DNA of 12,747 nucleotides from Nitrososphaerota archaeon (GCA_020053155.1 JAGVNS010000067.1:1-12747); one strand, 5' to 3'. Counted from the first letter of the stretch, positions 1 to 6,269 are shown. Program-made: numbers and translations. The notes: generated by a model from the sequence alone, not told the origin.

Positions 1-30
1 AGCGTTTTAGAAATTATCAATGACCTTTGA
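1..30 (+). CDS. Possible C-terminal tail of an upstream gene
   Basis: Read in frame 1 from the first base, the sequence gives nine codons (S-V-L-E-I-I-N-D-L) followed by TGA at 28-30. This could be the end of a protein on the plus strand that begins before the window. The composition is plausible for a protein end and the next gene's TATA box starts about 24 nt later. Nine codons prove nothing, so this is a weak call; no family can be named. Confidence 0.3.
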   Translation, partial: SVLEIINDL

Positions 31-52
31 GTGCTTCTCTCCACTTGCACAC

Positions 53-62
53 CCTTTTATAG
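53..62 (+). promoter_or_regulatory. TATA-like box of the proline dehydrogenase gene
   Basis: The plus strand reads CTTTTATAGT here, an archaeal-type TATA element whose centre is about 27 nt before the ATG at 85. Archaeal transcription starts about 24-27 nt after the box centre, so the mRNA would be leaderless or almost so. This spacing is the main reason for choosing ATG 85 over an upstream GTG at 31, which the box would place outside the transcript. Confidence 0.5.
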
Positions 63-84
63 TCAACTTTTTCCATTTCTTCCC

Positions 85-936
85 ATGTGCTGGTACAAAC
101 CATTGCTCTGGCCACTTGCGCAGCATTTCATTGCGGGAGAAACGGTAGCAGAAGCTATGGCGTATGGAAAAAAACTTCGTCGCAAGGGCATTTTCCCCAT
201 TTTTGATGTGCTTGGAGAAAGCGCAGGTGGAAAACAGGAAGCGGTGCGCATTAGCCAACAGTACATTCAAATCTTGAACGAGATAAGCGCGAGCAAAATT
301 AAAGGAGACATTTCATTGAAGCTCACGGCTTTCGCCTTAGACTATGATGAAGAAACCTGTTTCCGAGCGGTTTCCCGCGTGGTGCGACACGCGCACGAAC
401 TGAAAATAATGGTTTGGATCGACATGGAGAGTTCGTCGTACACCACGCAAACCCTTCGGATTTATCGTAAATTATTACAAGAATATGATAACGTTGGAAT
501 ATGCATCCAAGCGTATTTGAAGCGCGCGCGAAAGGACATTCTTTCGTTGTTGCCGGACGAACCAAAAATACGGATAGTAAAAGGAGCGTATCCGGAGAAA
601 TCGGAAGCGGTGTACACTTCGCACCGACAAATCAACGGGCATTTCAAACAACTACTCCGATTGATGTCCGAAAAGGACGCGTGGACTGCCGTGGGAAGCC
701 ATGACATGCAAATCATTTCTCACGCGTTAAGTTTGCCGTTCCCCAATCACTTGGAATTCCAAATGCTGAAAGGAATACGGGATGATGAAAAGCGATTGTT
801 GGTGGAACACGGGTATGCTGTGGGAGAATACGTTTCGTTTGGGGAGCATTGGGAAAAATATGTGTGGAGAAGAGTGGGAGAACGGTTGCGGAATCTGAAA
901 TGGATTTTGTTAAGTGTAATTGGGTTGGATAAATAA
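85..936 (+). CDS. putA: Proline dehydrogenase (monofunctional, FAD-dependent)
   Basis: The 283-residue product matches stand-alone proline dehydrogenases, which oxidise L-proline to pyrroline-5-carboxylate using FAD in a (beta/alpha)8 barrel. Family landmarks run in the right order: FIAGET near 15-20, FDVLGE near 40-45, SLKLT near 78-82, WIDMESS 111-117, IQAYLKRARKD 141-151, RIVKGAYPEK 163-172, VGSHD 203-207 and EFQMLKGIR 224-232. Near the C-terminus YVWRRVGERL (259-268) holds the paired arginines that bind the proline carboxylate in this family. All key positions look intact. The reading frame is open from a GTG at 31, but the TATA box and the usual family N-terminus favour ATG 85. No pyrroline-5-carboxylate dehydrogenase is visible nearby, so the second step would have to be encoded elsewhere. 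It seems to be a single-gene transcription unit. The family is confident; the gene symbol is by analogy. Confidence 0.9.
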   Translation: MCWYKPLLWPLAQHFIAGETVAEAMAYGKKLRRKGIFPIFDVLGESAGGKQEAVRISQQYIQILNEISASKIKGDISLKLTAFALDYDEETCFRAVSRVVRHAHELKIMVWIDMESSSYTTQTLRIYRKLLQEYDNVGICIQAYLKRARKDILSLLPDEPKIRIVKGAYPEKSEAVYTSHRQINGHFKQLLRLMSEKDAWTAVGSHDMQIISHALSLPFPNHLEFQMLKGIRDDEKRLLVEHGYAVGEYVSFGEHWEKYVWRRVGERLRNLKWILLSVIGLDK

Positions 937-980
937 AAAAGAAAGAAAATACGACTTTAGCTGGGAAATATCGTCCTAAT

Positions 981-989
981 CTATAAATA
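981..989 (+). promoter_or_regulatory. TATA box of the 1012 gene
   Basis: CTATAAATA is close to the archaeal consensus and starts 31 nt before the ATG at 1012 (box centre about 27 nt upstream), which predicts a leaderless mRNA. It is one of the clearest promoter elements in the window and supports the 1012 start and the reality of this otherwise unrecognised gene. Confidence 0.6.
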
Positions 990-1011
990 GGAAAAAACAG
1001 CACTGTGAATC

Positions 1012-1488
1012 ATGCCCCCTTATTTGCGAGGAAGAAAACCCATTGATCGCCTAAAGAATTGGAGAGTGCGCAATCGAAACAAAATTCTGCGTGCAGGAAT
1101 GAAAGTCGTTGAGAACCAAGCGGAAAATGATGTGATGAATGAGGAATTGAATCGTCCGAAACTGTGGTCTTACCGCATAGGAAAAGGATTGAAACTCATT
1201 CCGTGGAGAGTCGCGCGGCCTTCTTCGGAATACTGGGAAACCCTTGAACGAAAAGTAAAGGATCGGTATTACAAACAAATTGAAGAATTGTCCACCACGG
1301 CAACCGTTGGAGAATTGAAAAGACTGGCTAAGCGACACAAACACATTGATTTAGAGAAAAGCGCGCTGGGAAAAGATACGGTTCGACAAATTGTAGCGAA
1401 AATGGTTGAACGAGAAGCGCGTGCAAAAGAATTGCTGGCAGAAAGAAAAAGAAAAAAGAGCGGTGTTTCCACCGCCCCTAAAAATTGA
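1012..1488 (+). CDS. Uncharacterised basic protein, 158 residues
   Basis: I do not recognise this family. The product is strongly basic and probably cytoplasmic, with no signal peptide or membrane segment. The first ~40 residues are Arg/Lys-rich (R-G-R-K-P near 6-10, R-V-R-N-R-N-K near 18-24). A middle part is rich in Trp, Tyr and Pro (residues ~50-75, with SSEYWETLERKVKDRYY near 71-85). The C-terminal half is mostly charged helix, ending in a Lys/Arg tail (ELLAERKRKKSG near 141-152), which could form a coiled coil. Nucleic-acid or ribosome binding is a reasonable guess from charge alone, not a finding. It has its own strong TATA box and ends 3 nt before the convergent ftsZ stop. Coding status is supported by promoter spacing and by biased, non-random composition along the whole length. 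Confidence 0.75.
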   Translation: MPPYLRGRKPIDRLKNWRVRNRNKILRAGMKVVENQAENDVMNEELNRPKLWSYRIGKGLKLIPWRVARPSSEYWETLERKVKDRYYKQIEELSTTATVGELKRLAKRHKHIDLEKSALGKDTVRQIVAKMVEREARAKELLAERKRKKSGVSTAPKN

Positions 1489-1491
1489 ATG

Positions 1492-2580
1492 TTAAATGTT
1501 GTCCAACGACCATTCTTTTCCGCTTGAACGGCCGGCCATGGCGGTGCTTCCGCGTCCCCTGTTTTGGGAAGCCGTAATGAATGGGCTTTTAACACCGGTA
1601 AACACGGTAATGACTTCTATTTTGTTTTCAAATGCAGGATTGATTCGCGCCCCCCAAATGACGGTGGCATTCGCGTCCAATTGTTCGGTGAGCATTTCCC
1701 CCACACGATTGGCCTCCCCTAACGTAAGGTCGGCCCCTCCCGTGATGTGAATCAATGCCCCTTGGGCACCGGAGATATCCACATCTAACAACGTATTGTT
1801 GAGCGTATCGGCCACCGCTTCATCCACGCGATTAACAGACTTGCTTTCCCCCACGGCAATCATGGAGAGACCGTGTCCCGTCATGATGGAGCGAACGTCC
1901 GCAAAGTCCAGGTTAATGAGCGAAGGTTGCGTAATGGTTTCGGTAATACCACTTACCACACGGGCAATCAATTCATCCGCTACGCGAAATGCATCCTGAA
2001 TGGGCAAATTAGGAACCAATTCAGCCAAGCGGTTGTTGTCAATCACTATCACCGTATCGCAGATTCCTGCCAGGCGCTGGATTCCTTCTTCCGCTTTGAT
2101 GGTGCGCGCGCGTTCCAACATGAAGGGGTAGGTGACCATGGCAATGACAATGGCCCCTTGCTCTTTGGCAATCTGCGCGATGACGGGAGCCGCCCCGGTT
2201 CCTGTTCCTCCCCCCATTCCCGCAGAGATGAAGAGCATGTCCACGCCCTGCATAACCCCTTCCAAATCGGCCTTGCTTACTTCGGCGGCCTTTTCCCCTA
2301 CTTCGGGGTATCCTCCCGCGCCCAATCCCCGTGTCACGGATTTTCCAATCAGGATTTTGGTGATGTTATCATCAATAATAGACAAGTGCTGCTTGTCCGT
2401 GTTAACCGCCACCAATTGGGCACCCGCAATGTTCATGTGCGCGAGTCGGTTGACAGCATTACACCCCGCTCCACCGGCACCAATCACCATAATTTTAGGT
2501 ACTGAAAATTCCTCAATGCTGCTTCCATCCTCGGCGCGCTGTCGCCCGGTCTTAATCGCGTCATCAATCATCGACTTCAT
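1492..2580 (-). CDS. ftsZ: Cell division protein FtsZ
   Basis: FtsZ is the tubulin-like GTPase that polymerises at mid-cell to form the division ring. The 362-residue product has the N-terminal nucleotide-binding glycines (VIGAGGAGCNAVNRL, 32-46), the tubulin signature GMGGGTGTGAAP (121-132), the base-contacting IDNNRL (180-185), and the T7 synergy loop NLDFADVR (223-230), whose acidic residues complete the GTPase site of the neighbouring subunit. A short Ser/Gly/Arg linker leads to a C-terminal peptide K-E-W-S-L-D-N-I that may bind division partners. The general pattern fits archaeal FtsZ1 better than FtsZ2, but that assignment is tentative. The frame stays open upstream to 2706; I chose ATG 2580 because family similarity begins just after it and GGGGTG lies 8 nt upstream as a likely Shine-Dalgarno site. 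It ends 3 nt from the stop of the convergent 1012 gene. Confidence 0.96.
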   Translation of the reverse strand: MKSMIDDAIKTGRQRAEDGSSIEEFSVPKIMVIGAGGAGCNAVNRLAHMNIAGAQLVAVNTDKQHLSIIDDNITKILIGKSVTRGLGAGGYPEVGEKAAEVSKADLEGVMQGVDMLFISAGMGGGTGTGAAPVIAQIAKEQGAIVIAMVTYPFMLERARTIKAEEGIQRLAGICDTVIVIDNNRLAELVPNLPIQDAFRVADELIARVVSGITETITQPSLINLDFADVRSIMTGHGLSMIAVGESKSVNRVDEAVADTLNNTLLDVDISGAQGALIHITGGADLTLGEANRVGEMLTEQLDANATVIWGARINPAFENKIEVITVFTGVKSPFITASQNRGRGSTAMAGRSSGKEWSLDNI

Positions 2581-2588
2581 GTGTGTAA

Positions 2589-2594
2589 CACCCC
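2589..2594 (-). promoter_or_regulatory. Ribosome binding site of ftsZ
   Basis: On the minus strand GGGGTG lies 8 nt before the ATG at 2580 and pairs well with the archaeal anti-Shine-Dalgarno sequence. It decides the start against the in-frame upstream extension. Unlike several neighbours, ftsZ therefore appears to have a leader. Confidence 0.5.
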
Positions 2595-2660
2595 TGTTTC
2601 CCCTCGTTTCTATCGCAAATACCAAATTAGAGCGTAGAATGACCCTATTATCATTATTTG

Positions 2661-2674
2661 AGATTAATAAATCT
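2661..2674 (-). promoter_or_regulatory. Candidate TATA box of ftsZ
   Basis: On the minus strand an AGATTTATTAATCT element holds a TTTATTAA core and is itself a short inverted repeat (AGATT/AATCT). Transcription would begin near 2642, leaving a leader of about 60 nt with the ribosome binding site. A GC-rich dyad (GCGGC-AATC-GCCGC, 2678-2691) sits just upstream of the box. This is the best candidate in the 163-nt gap between the lipoprotein gene and ftsZ, but it rests on pattern alone. Confidence 0.35.
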
Positions 2675-2691
2675 ATAGCGGCAATCGCCGC

Positions 2692-2724
2692 AAAAAAGAG
2701 TGACAATCAACGCAGAAAAATAAA
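2692..2724 (-). terminator. T-tract terminator after the lipoprotein gene
   Basis: Downstream of the lipoprotein stop, the minus strand has two T-rich runs, TTTATTTTT (2724-2716) and TTTTTT (2697-2692). Archaeal RNA polymerase terminates on such oligo-T stretches without needing a hairpin. Their place just before the ftsZ promoter fits a boundary between the two same-strand genes. Confidence 0.4.
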
Positions 2725-2743
2725 TTATGTGGAACTCGTTATG

Positions 2744-3655
2744 TTAGTTTTCTTCCACGGTGAATTTACCTTTTCCTTTCAACACGGATGGGCCGGGCCA
2801 ATAGACCCCAAATTCAAACGATTCATTGGCCACAAAATCAACAGTCACCGATTTCCCCGGAAGCAAATGACCCGAGTTGAAAATGTATTGGTCGGCAGGC
2901 AATCCTTTCTCGGCGGGACCAATAACTTGCTCCCCATTGAATGAAACATCTTTCACGTCCACGGTAATGGTCAGGGTGACGGCCGCCCCTTTTTTCATGG
3001 TAAACTCGCTCGTTCCGTCCACGCCCCCTTCATTTACCAGGATGGAAAAAGAAACGGGAGCCGGAGAATCGGGTTCTGTTTGGAGAGGTTCTGGTGACGA
3101 ATCATCCAATGAATCAGTGGGTTCAGGTTCTTCAAACCCTTTCTGGATGGCATCCACATACGACCCTGTACATGTGGAAGGGCCGATGGAATAGGCGTCA
3201 AAGAATGGTTCCGTGCGCTCGCCCATCGCTGGACTTTTTGAAACAAGGCAGGTGGAGGATTGCCCGGCAAATGGGGTTTCCTCCAGGGAATCGGACAACA
3301 CTGTCACGCGCACCCTACAGTTCCCTTCATCGTCCAACCCTCGCGATTCAAAGGCCAATGGAACGTCGTCCGAGGTTTCCCAAAACGTTCCCACTACCCT
3401 CTGGCACGTCGCAAAGACCGACTCAAAACATTCCTGATTCTCCTCTTCATCTCCGGCATTGCAAAACACCATTGCGTCGCCCGGGGAGTTTTCAATGTTG
3501 AGATTCGTTTCCGAAATGATGGTTTCCGTGGAACCCGATGGAGATGGCGGGGGAGAGACGGGGGGTGTATTCACGGTGCACCCAGCCAAAACAAGGATTC
3601 CGAGAACGAGAACCATTCCTACCCAACGCATACTTTTTTTGGAGAGTTTCTCCAT
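2744..3655 (-). CDS. Lipoprotein with cupredoxin-like C-terminal domain
   Basis: The 303-residue product starts with a short basic stretch, a hydrophobic segment (10-24) and a lipobox L-A-G-C with Cys26, so it is probably exported and lipid-anchored at the cytoplasmic membrane. A Pro/Ser/Thr-rich linker (27-50) follows, then a region with six cysteines (65, 76, 84, 113, 136, 162) likely to form disulfides, then an acidic Pro/Ser linker (175-200). The last ~100 residues (202-301) have the beta-rich pattern of small blue-copper (cupredoxin) domains: MKKGAAVTLTI, LLPGKSVTVDF and a final KGKGKFTVEE. The usual Cys/His/Met copper ligands of the C-terminal loop are not there; the loop reads FGVYWPGPSVL. 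A structural or binding role rather than electron transfer is therefore more likely. ATG 3655 is preferred over the open frame to 3709 because GGAG lies 9 nt upstream and the signal peptide then has a normal length. The biological role is unknown. Confidence 0.8.
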   Translation of the reverse strand: MEKLSKKSMRWVGMVLVLGILVLAGCTVNTPPVSPPPSPSGSTETIISETNLNIENSPGDAMVFCNAGDEEENQECFESVFATCQRVVGTFWETSDDVPLAFESRGLDDEGNCRVRVTVLSDSLEETPFAGQSSTCLVSKSPAMGERTEPFFDAYSIGPSTCTGSYVDAIQKGFEEPEPTDSLDDSSPEPLQTEPDSPAPVSFSILVNEGGVDGTSEFTMKKGAAVTLTITVDVKDVSFNGEQVIGPAEKGLPADQYIFNSGHLLPGKSVTVDFVANESFEFGVYWPGPSVLKGKGKFTVEEN

Positions 3656-3696
3656 ATAAACCTGCTCCAGCCGAACTCTGGAGGAAAGAGGAGAAG

Positions 3697-3704
3697 TTAT
3701 TAAA
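3697..3704. promoter_or_regulatory. Shared TATA-like element between the lipoprotein gene and scpB
   Basis: The plus strand reads TTATTAAA and the minus strand TTTAATAA, so the same eight bases form a usable TATA box in both directions. The centre is about 26 nt before the scpB ATG (3727), giving a leaderless mRNA. In the other direction it predicts a leader of about 18 nt for the lipoprotein mRNA that would just include its GGAG site (3668-3665). No other good box is visible in the 71-nt divergent gap. Confidence 0.45.
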
Positions 3705-3726
3705 CTCAAAGGCGAAGCACTCTAGT

Positions 3727-4473
3727 ATGGTCTGGTCTTGGCTCCGCAATCTGTTGAAAAAAGAAAAAAAACGCCCAGAAAACGCTTCCCCCCACACCAT
3801 GGGACCGGAAGAGTTGCTGGATGAAACGAGGGAAGCGGAAGACGAAAAATACTCCCCTATCGAACCCGCTGGAATTTACTTCCCTTCTCACCCAAAAAAA
3901 AGCGAAAATGAATGGGAATCAGACGATGGAAAATGGGAGCCCGAATTGGAACTCGAGGAAAAATCCCCCGGAAAAAAAGATGCCCAACGCATCATGGAAG
4001 CAGCACTCTTCATGGGAAGCAAGGGCCTCGGCATCGAAGAATTGAGCCGGATTGCCAATGTTTCCATACTCAACGCACGAATGTACATTCCCGAACTCGT
4101 TGATTCGTTCAATGCCCGCAATCTGGCATTGGAAATCGTGGAGGATGCGAGGGGGTTCAGAATGAAAGTGCGCTCTCCGTATGATGAGAAGGTTTCTCAC
4201 TTGGCCGGAGCCACGGAACTGTCCCCCGCGGAACTGAAAACATTGGCATTCATCGCGTACAAACAACCCTTGCTTCAATCACAGCTTGTACAGGTGCGAA
4301 GCAACACGGCGTATGAACACTTGCACGTGCTGCTCGAAAAGGGCTTTCTTTCCCGCGAACCCAAAGGACGCTCCTACATCTTGCGCACGACCAAAAAATT
4401 CTCCGAATACTTTGGAACGCACGCCCTAAAACTCAAGCCAATGAAAAAAGATGAAAACAACGCGCCGCAATAA
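3727..4473 (+). CDS. scpB: ScpB-like segregation and condensation protein
   Basis: ScpB is the winged-helix subunit that binds the ScpA kleisin in SMC complexes acting in chromosome compaction and segregation. Residues ~84-232 of the 248-residue product match the family: KKDAQRIMEAALFMGSKGLGIEEL (first winged helix), LALEIVEDARGFRMKVRSPY, and the second winged helix with LSPAELKTLAFIAYKQPLLQSQLVQVRS and LLEKGFLSREPKGRSYILRTTKKFSEYFG. In front of this lies an extra ~83-residue charged, low-complexity segment, rich in Glu/Lys/Pro with several Trp, that ordinary ScpB lacks. ATG 3727 is chosen because a TATA element is centred about 26 nt upstream; the upstream open frame to 3538 runs antisense through the lipoprotein gene. 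Neither scpA nor smc is in the window. The methyltransferase gene follows after 9 nt, so the two are probably co-transcribed. Confidence 0.85.
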   Translation: MVWSWLRNLLKKEKKRPENASPHTMGPEELLDETREAEDEKYSPIEPAGIYFPSHPKKSENEWESDDGKWEPELELEEKSPGKKDAQRIMEAALFMGSKGLGIEELSRIANVSILNARMYIPELVDSFNARNLALEIVEDARGFRMKVRSPYDEKVSHLAGATELSPAELKTLAFIAYKQPLLQSQLVQVRSNTAYEHLHVLLEKGFLSREPKGRSYILRTTKKFSEYFGTHALKLKPMKKDENNAPQ

Positions 4474-4482
4474 ACTAAAATT

Positions 4483-5277
4483 ATGACATCCGACCCCATT
4501 CGTCACTTTTACGAAAACTTTCCATATCCGAATGTCGAACGATTCTCACGCGTGCGGCTAAATCAATACGCCACACCTCTCATTTCAGCTGGAAATCTCA
4601 AGCTCAATCAGCTCACGAACAAAACCATTCTGGATGTGGGATGCGGAACGGGAGAAATTTCGTGTTCGATGGCTGCGCACTCCCAACATGTGATGGGGGT
4701 GGATTTTTCGGAGCGCTCGATTGAAATGGCCCAACAATTAGCTCAAAAATTTGGATTGAAAAATGCTGATTTCGTTTCAAAGGATTTGTTTTCGTTTGAA
4801 CCCTTTCGAAAATTTGATTTAGTAACGTGCTTTGGGGTTCTGCACCACACTCCTTCTTTTGAAAAAGGATTTTCACGCATCGCCAAATGGGTAAAACCCA
4901 AAGGAATGCTCCTGGTTGGATTCTACCACCCGTGGGGGGGATTTGAGCAGCGGCTGAAAAAATGGATTTCACGGGCAAAGTATGGAAATTCCCCAGAAAA
5001 AAAGCTAATGGGGGTTGAGAAGCGGCAGAAAATGAAAATGAATCCGCACGCGCAAGCGTTTTGGGCGGACCGCATTGCCAATCCCCGCGAAACGTATCAT
5101 CGTGTGAGGGAAGTGAAGCGATTGTTTGAGGAAAATGGATTTGAAGTGGCGGGAATTCAATCGCACAAACAAACATTAAGAGTAAAAAATCCGAAAAACA
5201 ATTTTGAAATACTCCAATTCGAACTCGAAATCATGCTTCGGAGAAAGAGATTTGTGATAATGGCGGGGAAAAATTAG
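4483..5277 (+). CDS. Class I SAM-dependent methyltransferase
   Basis: The 264-residue product has a Rossmann-type methyltransferase core. Motif I, ILDVGCGTGE (49-58), binds S-adenosylmethionine. The acidic end of strand 2 is in MGVDFSERSIEMAQ, motif II is near the acidic residue in FDLVTCFGVLHHTP, and the motif III region is WVKPKGMLLVGFYHP. The N-terminus (PIRHFYENFPYPNVERF) is a short cap often seen in methyltransferases of the Methyltransf_11/25 type. The ~90-residue basic C-terminal part (KKWISRAKYG to FEVAGIQSHK) probably sets substrate choice, but I cannot tell whether the substrate is a small molecule, lipid, RNA or protein. It starts 9 nt after the scpB stop with no promoter of its own that I can see, and its stop overlaps the stop of the convergent rnhB gene. 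Confidence 0.85.
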   Translation: MTSDPIRHFYENFPYPNVERFSRVRLNQYATPLISAGNLKLNQLTNKTILDVGCGTGEISCSMAAHSQHVMGVDFSERSIEMAQQLAQKFGLKNADFVSKDLFSFEPFRKFDLVTCFGVLHHTPSFEKGFSRIAKWVKPKGMLLVGFYHPWGGFEQRLKKWISRAKYGNSPEKKLMGVEKRQKMKMNPHAQAFWADRIANPRETYHRVREVKRLFEENGFEVAGIQSHKQTLRVKNPKNNFEILQFELEIMLRRKRFVIMAGKN

Positions 5278-5933
5278 GTTAATTTAGTTTGCCATCTCGC
5301 ATTGGTCAAGCGCACATTCGTTTCCCATTTTTTGCGCGCACAACTGGGAAGGGCATTATGCAGCTTCAAATATTTCTGCAAAAAGGTAATGGTCCGCTCA
5401 TCGTGCGAATAGCCCGAGCCAATGTCCCCAAAAACCGAAAAAGCGGCCTGCAATTCTTTGATGACGCTGTCGCGCTGCACTTTTGCAATAATGGATGCCG
5501 CACTCACGATGGGATAATTGACATCCGCTTTGTGTTCCGCGATAATTTTTGGTTTGTAGGACAAATAATTGTAAATTCTTCGCGCGAAATTATCCGCAGT
5601 AGGGTCGGGAGAATCCACAAACACTACTTTTGGTTTTTGGGAGAGTTGATTCAACATCGAACCAATTTTCATGGCTTCGATTTCATTTAGCGAAATATGA
5701 TCCATCAATGTGTCCAATTCCTCTGGATTAATGTGAACGGTTTGATAGGCAGAAAGGGTAGACTGGAGAATGGGGTATAATCGTTCCCGCTCCTCCACCG
5801 GAATCACTTTAGAATCCCGCGCCCCCAATTCAAGCAAAGAATGCTCGCCCTCCGAATCAATCACCGCCACGGCCAACACCATGGGACCAATGGCCGGACC
5901 CCTACCGGCTTCATCTACGCCTGCAATGAGCAT
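5274..5933 (-). CDS. rnhB: Ribonuclease HII
   Basis: RNase HII cuts the RNA strand of RNA-DNA hybrids and removes single ribonucleotides misplaced in DNA. The 219-residue product has the full archaeal set: GVDEAGRGPAIGPMV (5-19) with catalytic Asp7 and Glu8, ARDSKVI (38-44), VVFVDSPD with Asp107, and EHKADVNYPIVSAASIIAK with Asp137. GSGYSHDERT (172-181) is the usual substrate-recognition segment. Length is normal for the archaeal family. ATG 5933 starts exactly at the conserved N-terminus and a TATA-like element is centred about 28 nt upstream, so the mRNA is probably leaderless. Its TAA (5276-5274) overlaps the TAG of the convergent methyltransferase gene (5275-5277). It diverges from the L35Ae gene across a 72-nt gap. 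Confidence 0.96.
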   Translation of the reverse strand: MLIAGVDEAGRGPAIGPMVLAVAVIDSEGEHSLLELGARDSKVIPVEERERLYPILQSTLSAYQTVHINPEELDTLMDHISLNEIEAMKIGSMLNQLSQKPKVVFVDSPDPTADNFARRIYNYLSYKPKIIAEHKADVNYPIVSAASIIAKVQRDSVIKELQAAFSVFGDIGSGYSHDERTITFLQKYLKLHNALPSCARKKWETNVRLTNARWQTKLT

Positions 5934-5952
5934 TCTTTACCTAATTCCGAAT

Positions 5953-5969
5953 GGCATCTTAAAGATGCC
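5953..5969. promoter_or_regulatory. 17-bp perfect dyad on the rnhB/L35Ae divergent promoter
   Basis: GGCATCTT-A-AAGATGCC is a perfect inverted repeat with 8-bp arms and one central base. Its centre (5961) coincides with the minus-strand element TCTTTAAGAT, 28 nt before the rnhB ATG and thus the likely rnhB TATA box. The right edge touches the plus-strand box TTTAAAA (5970-5976) of the L35Ae gene. The one-base spacer is too tight for an RNA hairpin with this stem, so a DNA operator for a dimeric repressor is the better reading. This is an inference from geometry. Confidence 0.4.
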
Positions 5970-5976
5970 TTTAAAA
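5970..5976 (+). promoter_or_regulatory. TATA-like box of the L35Ae gene
   Basis: TTTAAAA is centred about 33 nt before the ATG at 6006, predicting transcription from near 6000 and a leader under 10 nt. A TATATATATG stretch overlaps the start codon itself but is too close to act as the box for this start. Confidence 0.4.
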
Positions 5977-6005
5977 GCCTGTTTTCGTGGTTTTTTGTTA
6001 TATAT

Positions 6006-6269
6006 ATGATGCACGGCGTTTTGAAGAATTATAGGCGCGGACGCAATACACAGCACCCTACACAGTACATTGTAGAGGTGGATGGGGTGGATACCCGTAT
6101 TAAAGCCGCCGCATTGGCAGGAAAAAAGGTTTCCTGGAAAAGCCCTGCCAGCAAAGTCATTTCTGGAAAAATTATGGGCTCGCACGGAAACACGGGCGCA
6201 GTCCGTGTAAAGTTTGACAAAGGACTCCCGGGGCAAGCCATGGGAAACCGCGTGGTTGTGGCAAACTAA
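6006..6269 (+). CDS. rpl35ae: Large-subunit ribosomal protein L35Ae (eL33)
   Basis: This is a small ribosomal protein found in archaea and eukaryotes but not in bacteria, and one of the clearest phylogenetic markers here. The 87-residue product matches the family over its whole length: GVLKNYRRGRNTQHPTQYIV at the N-terminus, the AAALAGKKVSWKSP segment with the conserved W-K-S-P, GKIMGSHGNTGAVRVKF, and the near-invariant end GLPGQAMGNRVVV. The two adjacent ATG codons (6006 and 6009) cannot be separated from sequence alone; both fit the family N-terminus. Upstream in-frame codons overlap rnhB and its promoter and are not plausible. It is divergent from rnhB and 36 nt upstream of the glycosyltransferase gene. 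Confidence 0.95.
   Translation: MMHGVLKNYRRGRNTQHPTQYIVEVDGVDTRIKAAALAGKKVSWKSPASKVISGKIMGSHGNTGAVRVKFDKGLPGQAMGNRVVVAN

Noticed and set aside
31..84. GTG start giving 18 extra residues to the proline dehydrogenase
   Set aside because: The extra residues do not fit the family and the TATA box at 53-62 would put this codon upstream of the transcript.
2581..2706. N-terminal extension of FtsZ to a start at 2706
   Set aside because: Family similarity and the ribosome binding site both point to ATG 2580; the extra stretch holds the promoter region.
1873..2944. Long plus-strand open frames opposite ftsZ and the lipoprotein gene (1873-2505 and 2132-2944)
   Set aside because: They are antisense shadows of strongly supported genes; their translations are low in family-like pattern and one spans the ftsZ promoter.
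3538..3726. Upstream extension of scpB to 3538
   Set aside because: It runs antisense through the lipoprotein signal region and across the divergent promoter.
6001..6010. TATATATATG next to the L35Ae start as a TATA box
   Set aside because: It overlaps the start codon; a box there would start transcription inside the gene. TTTAAAA at 5970-5976 is better placed.
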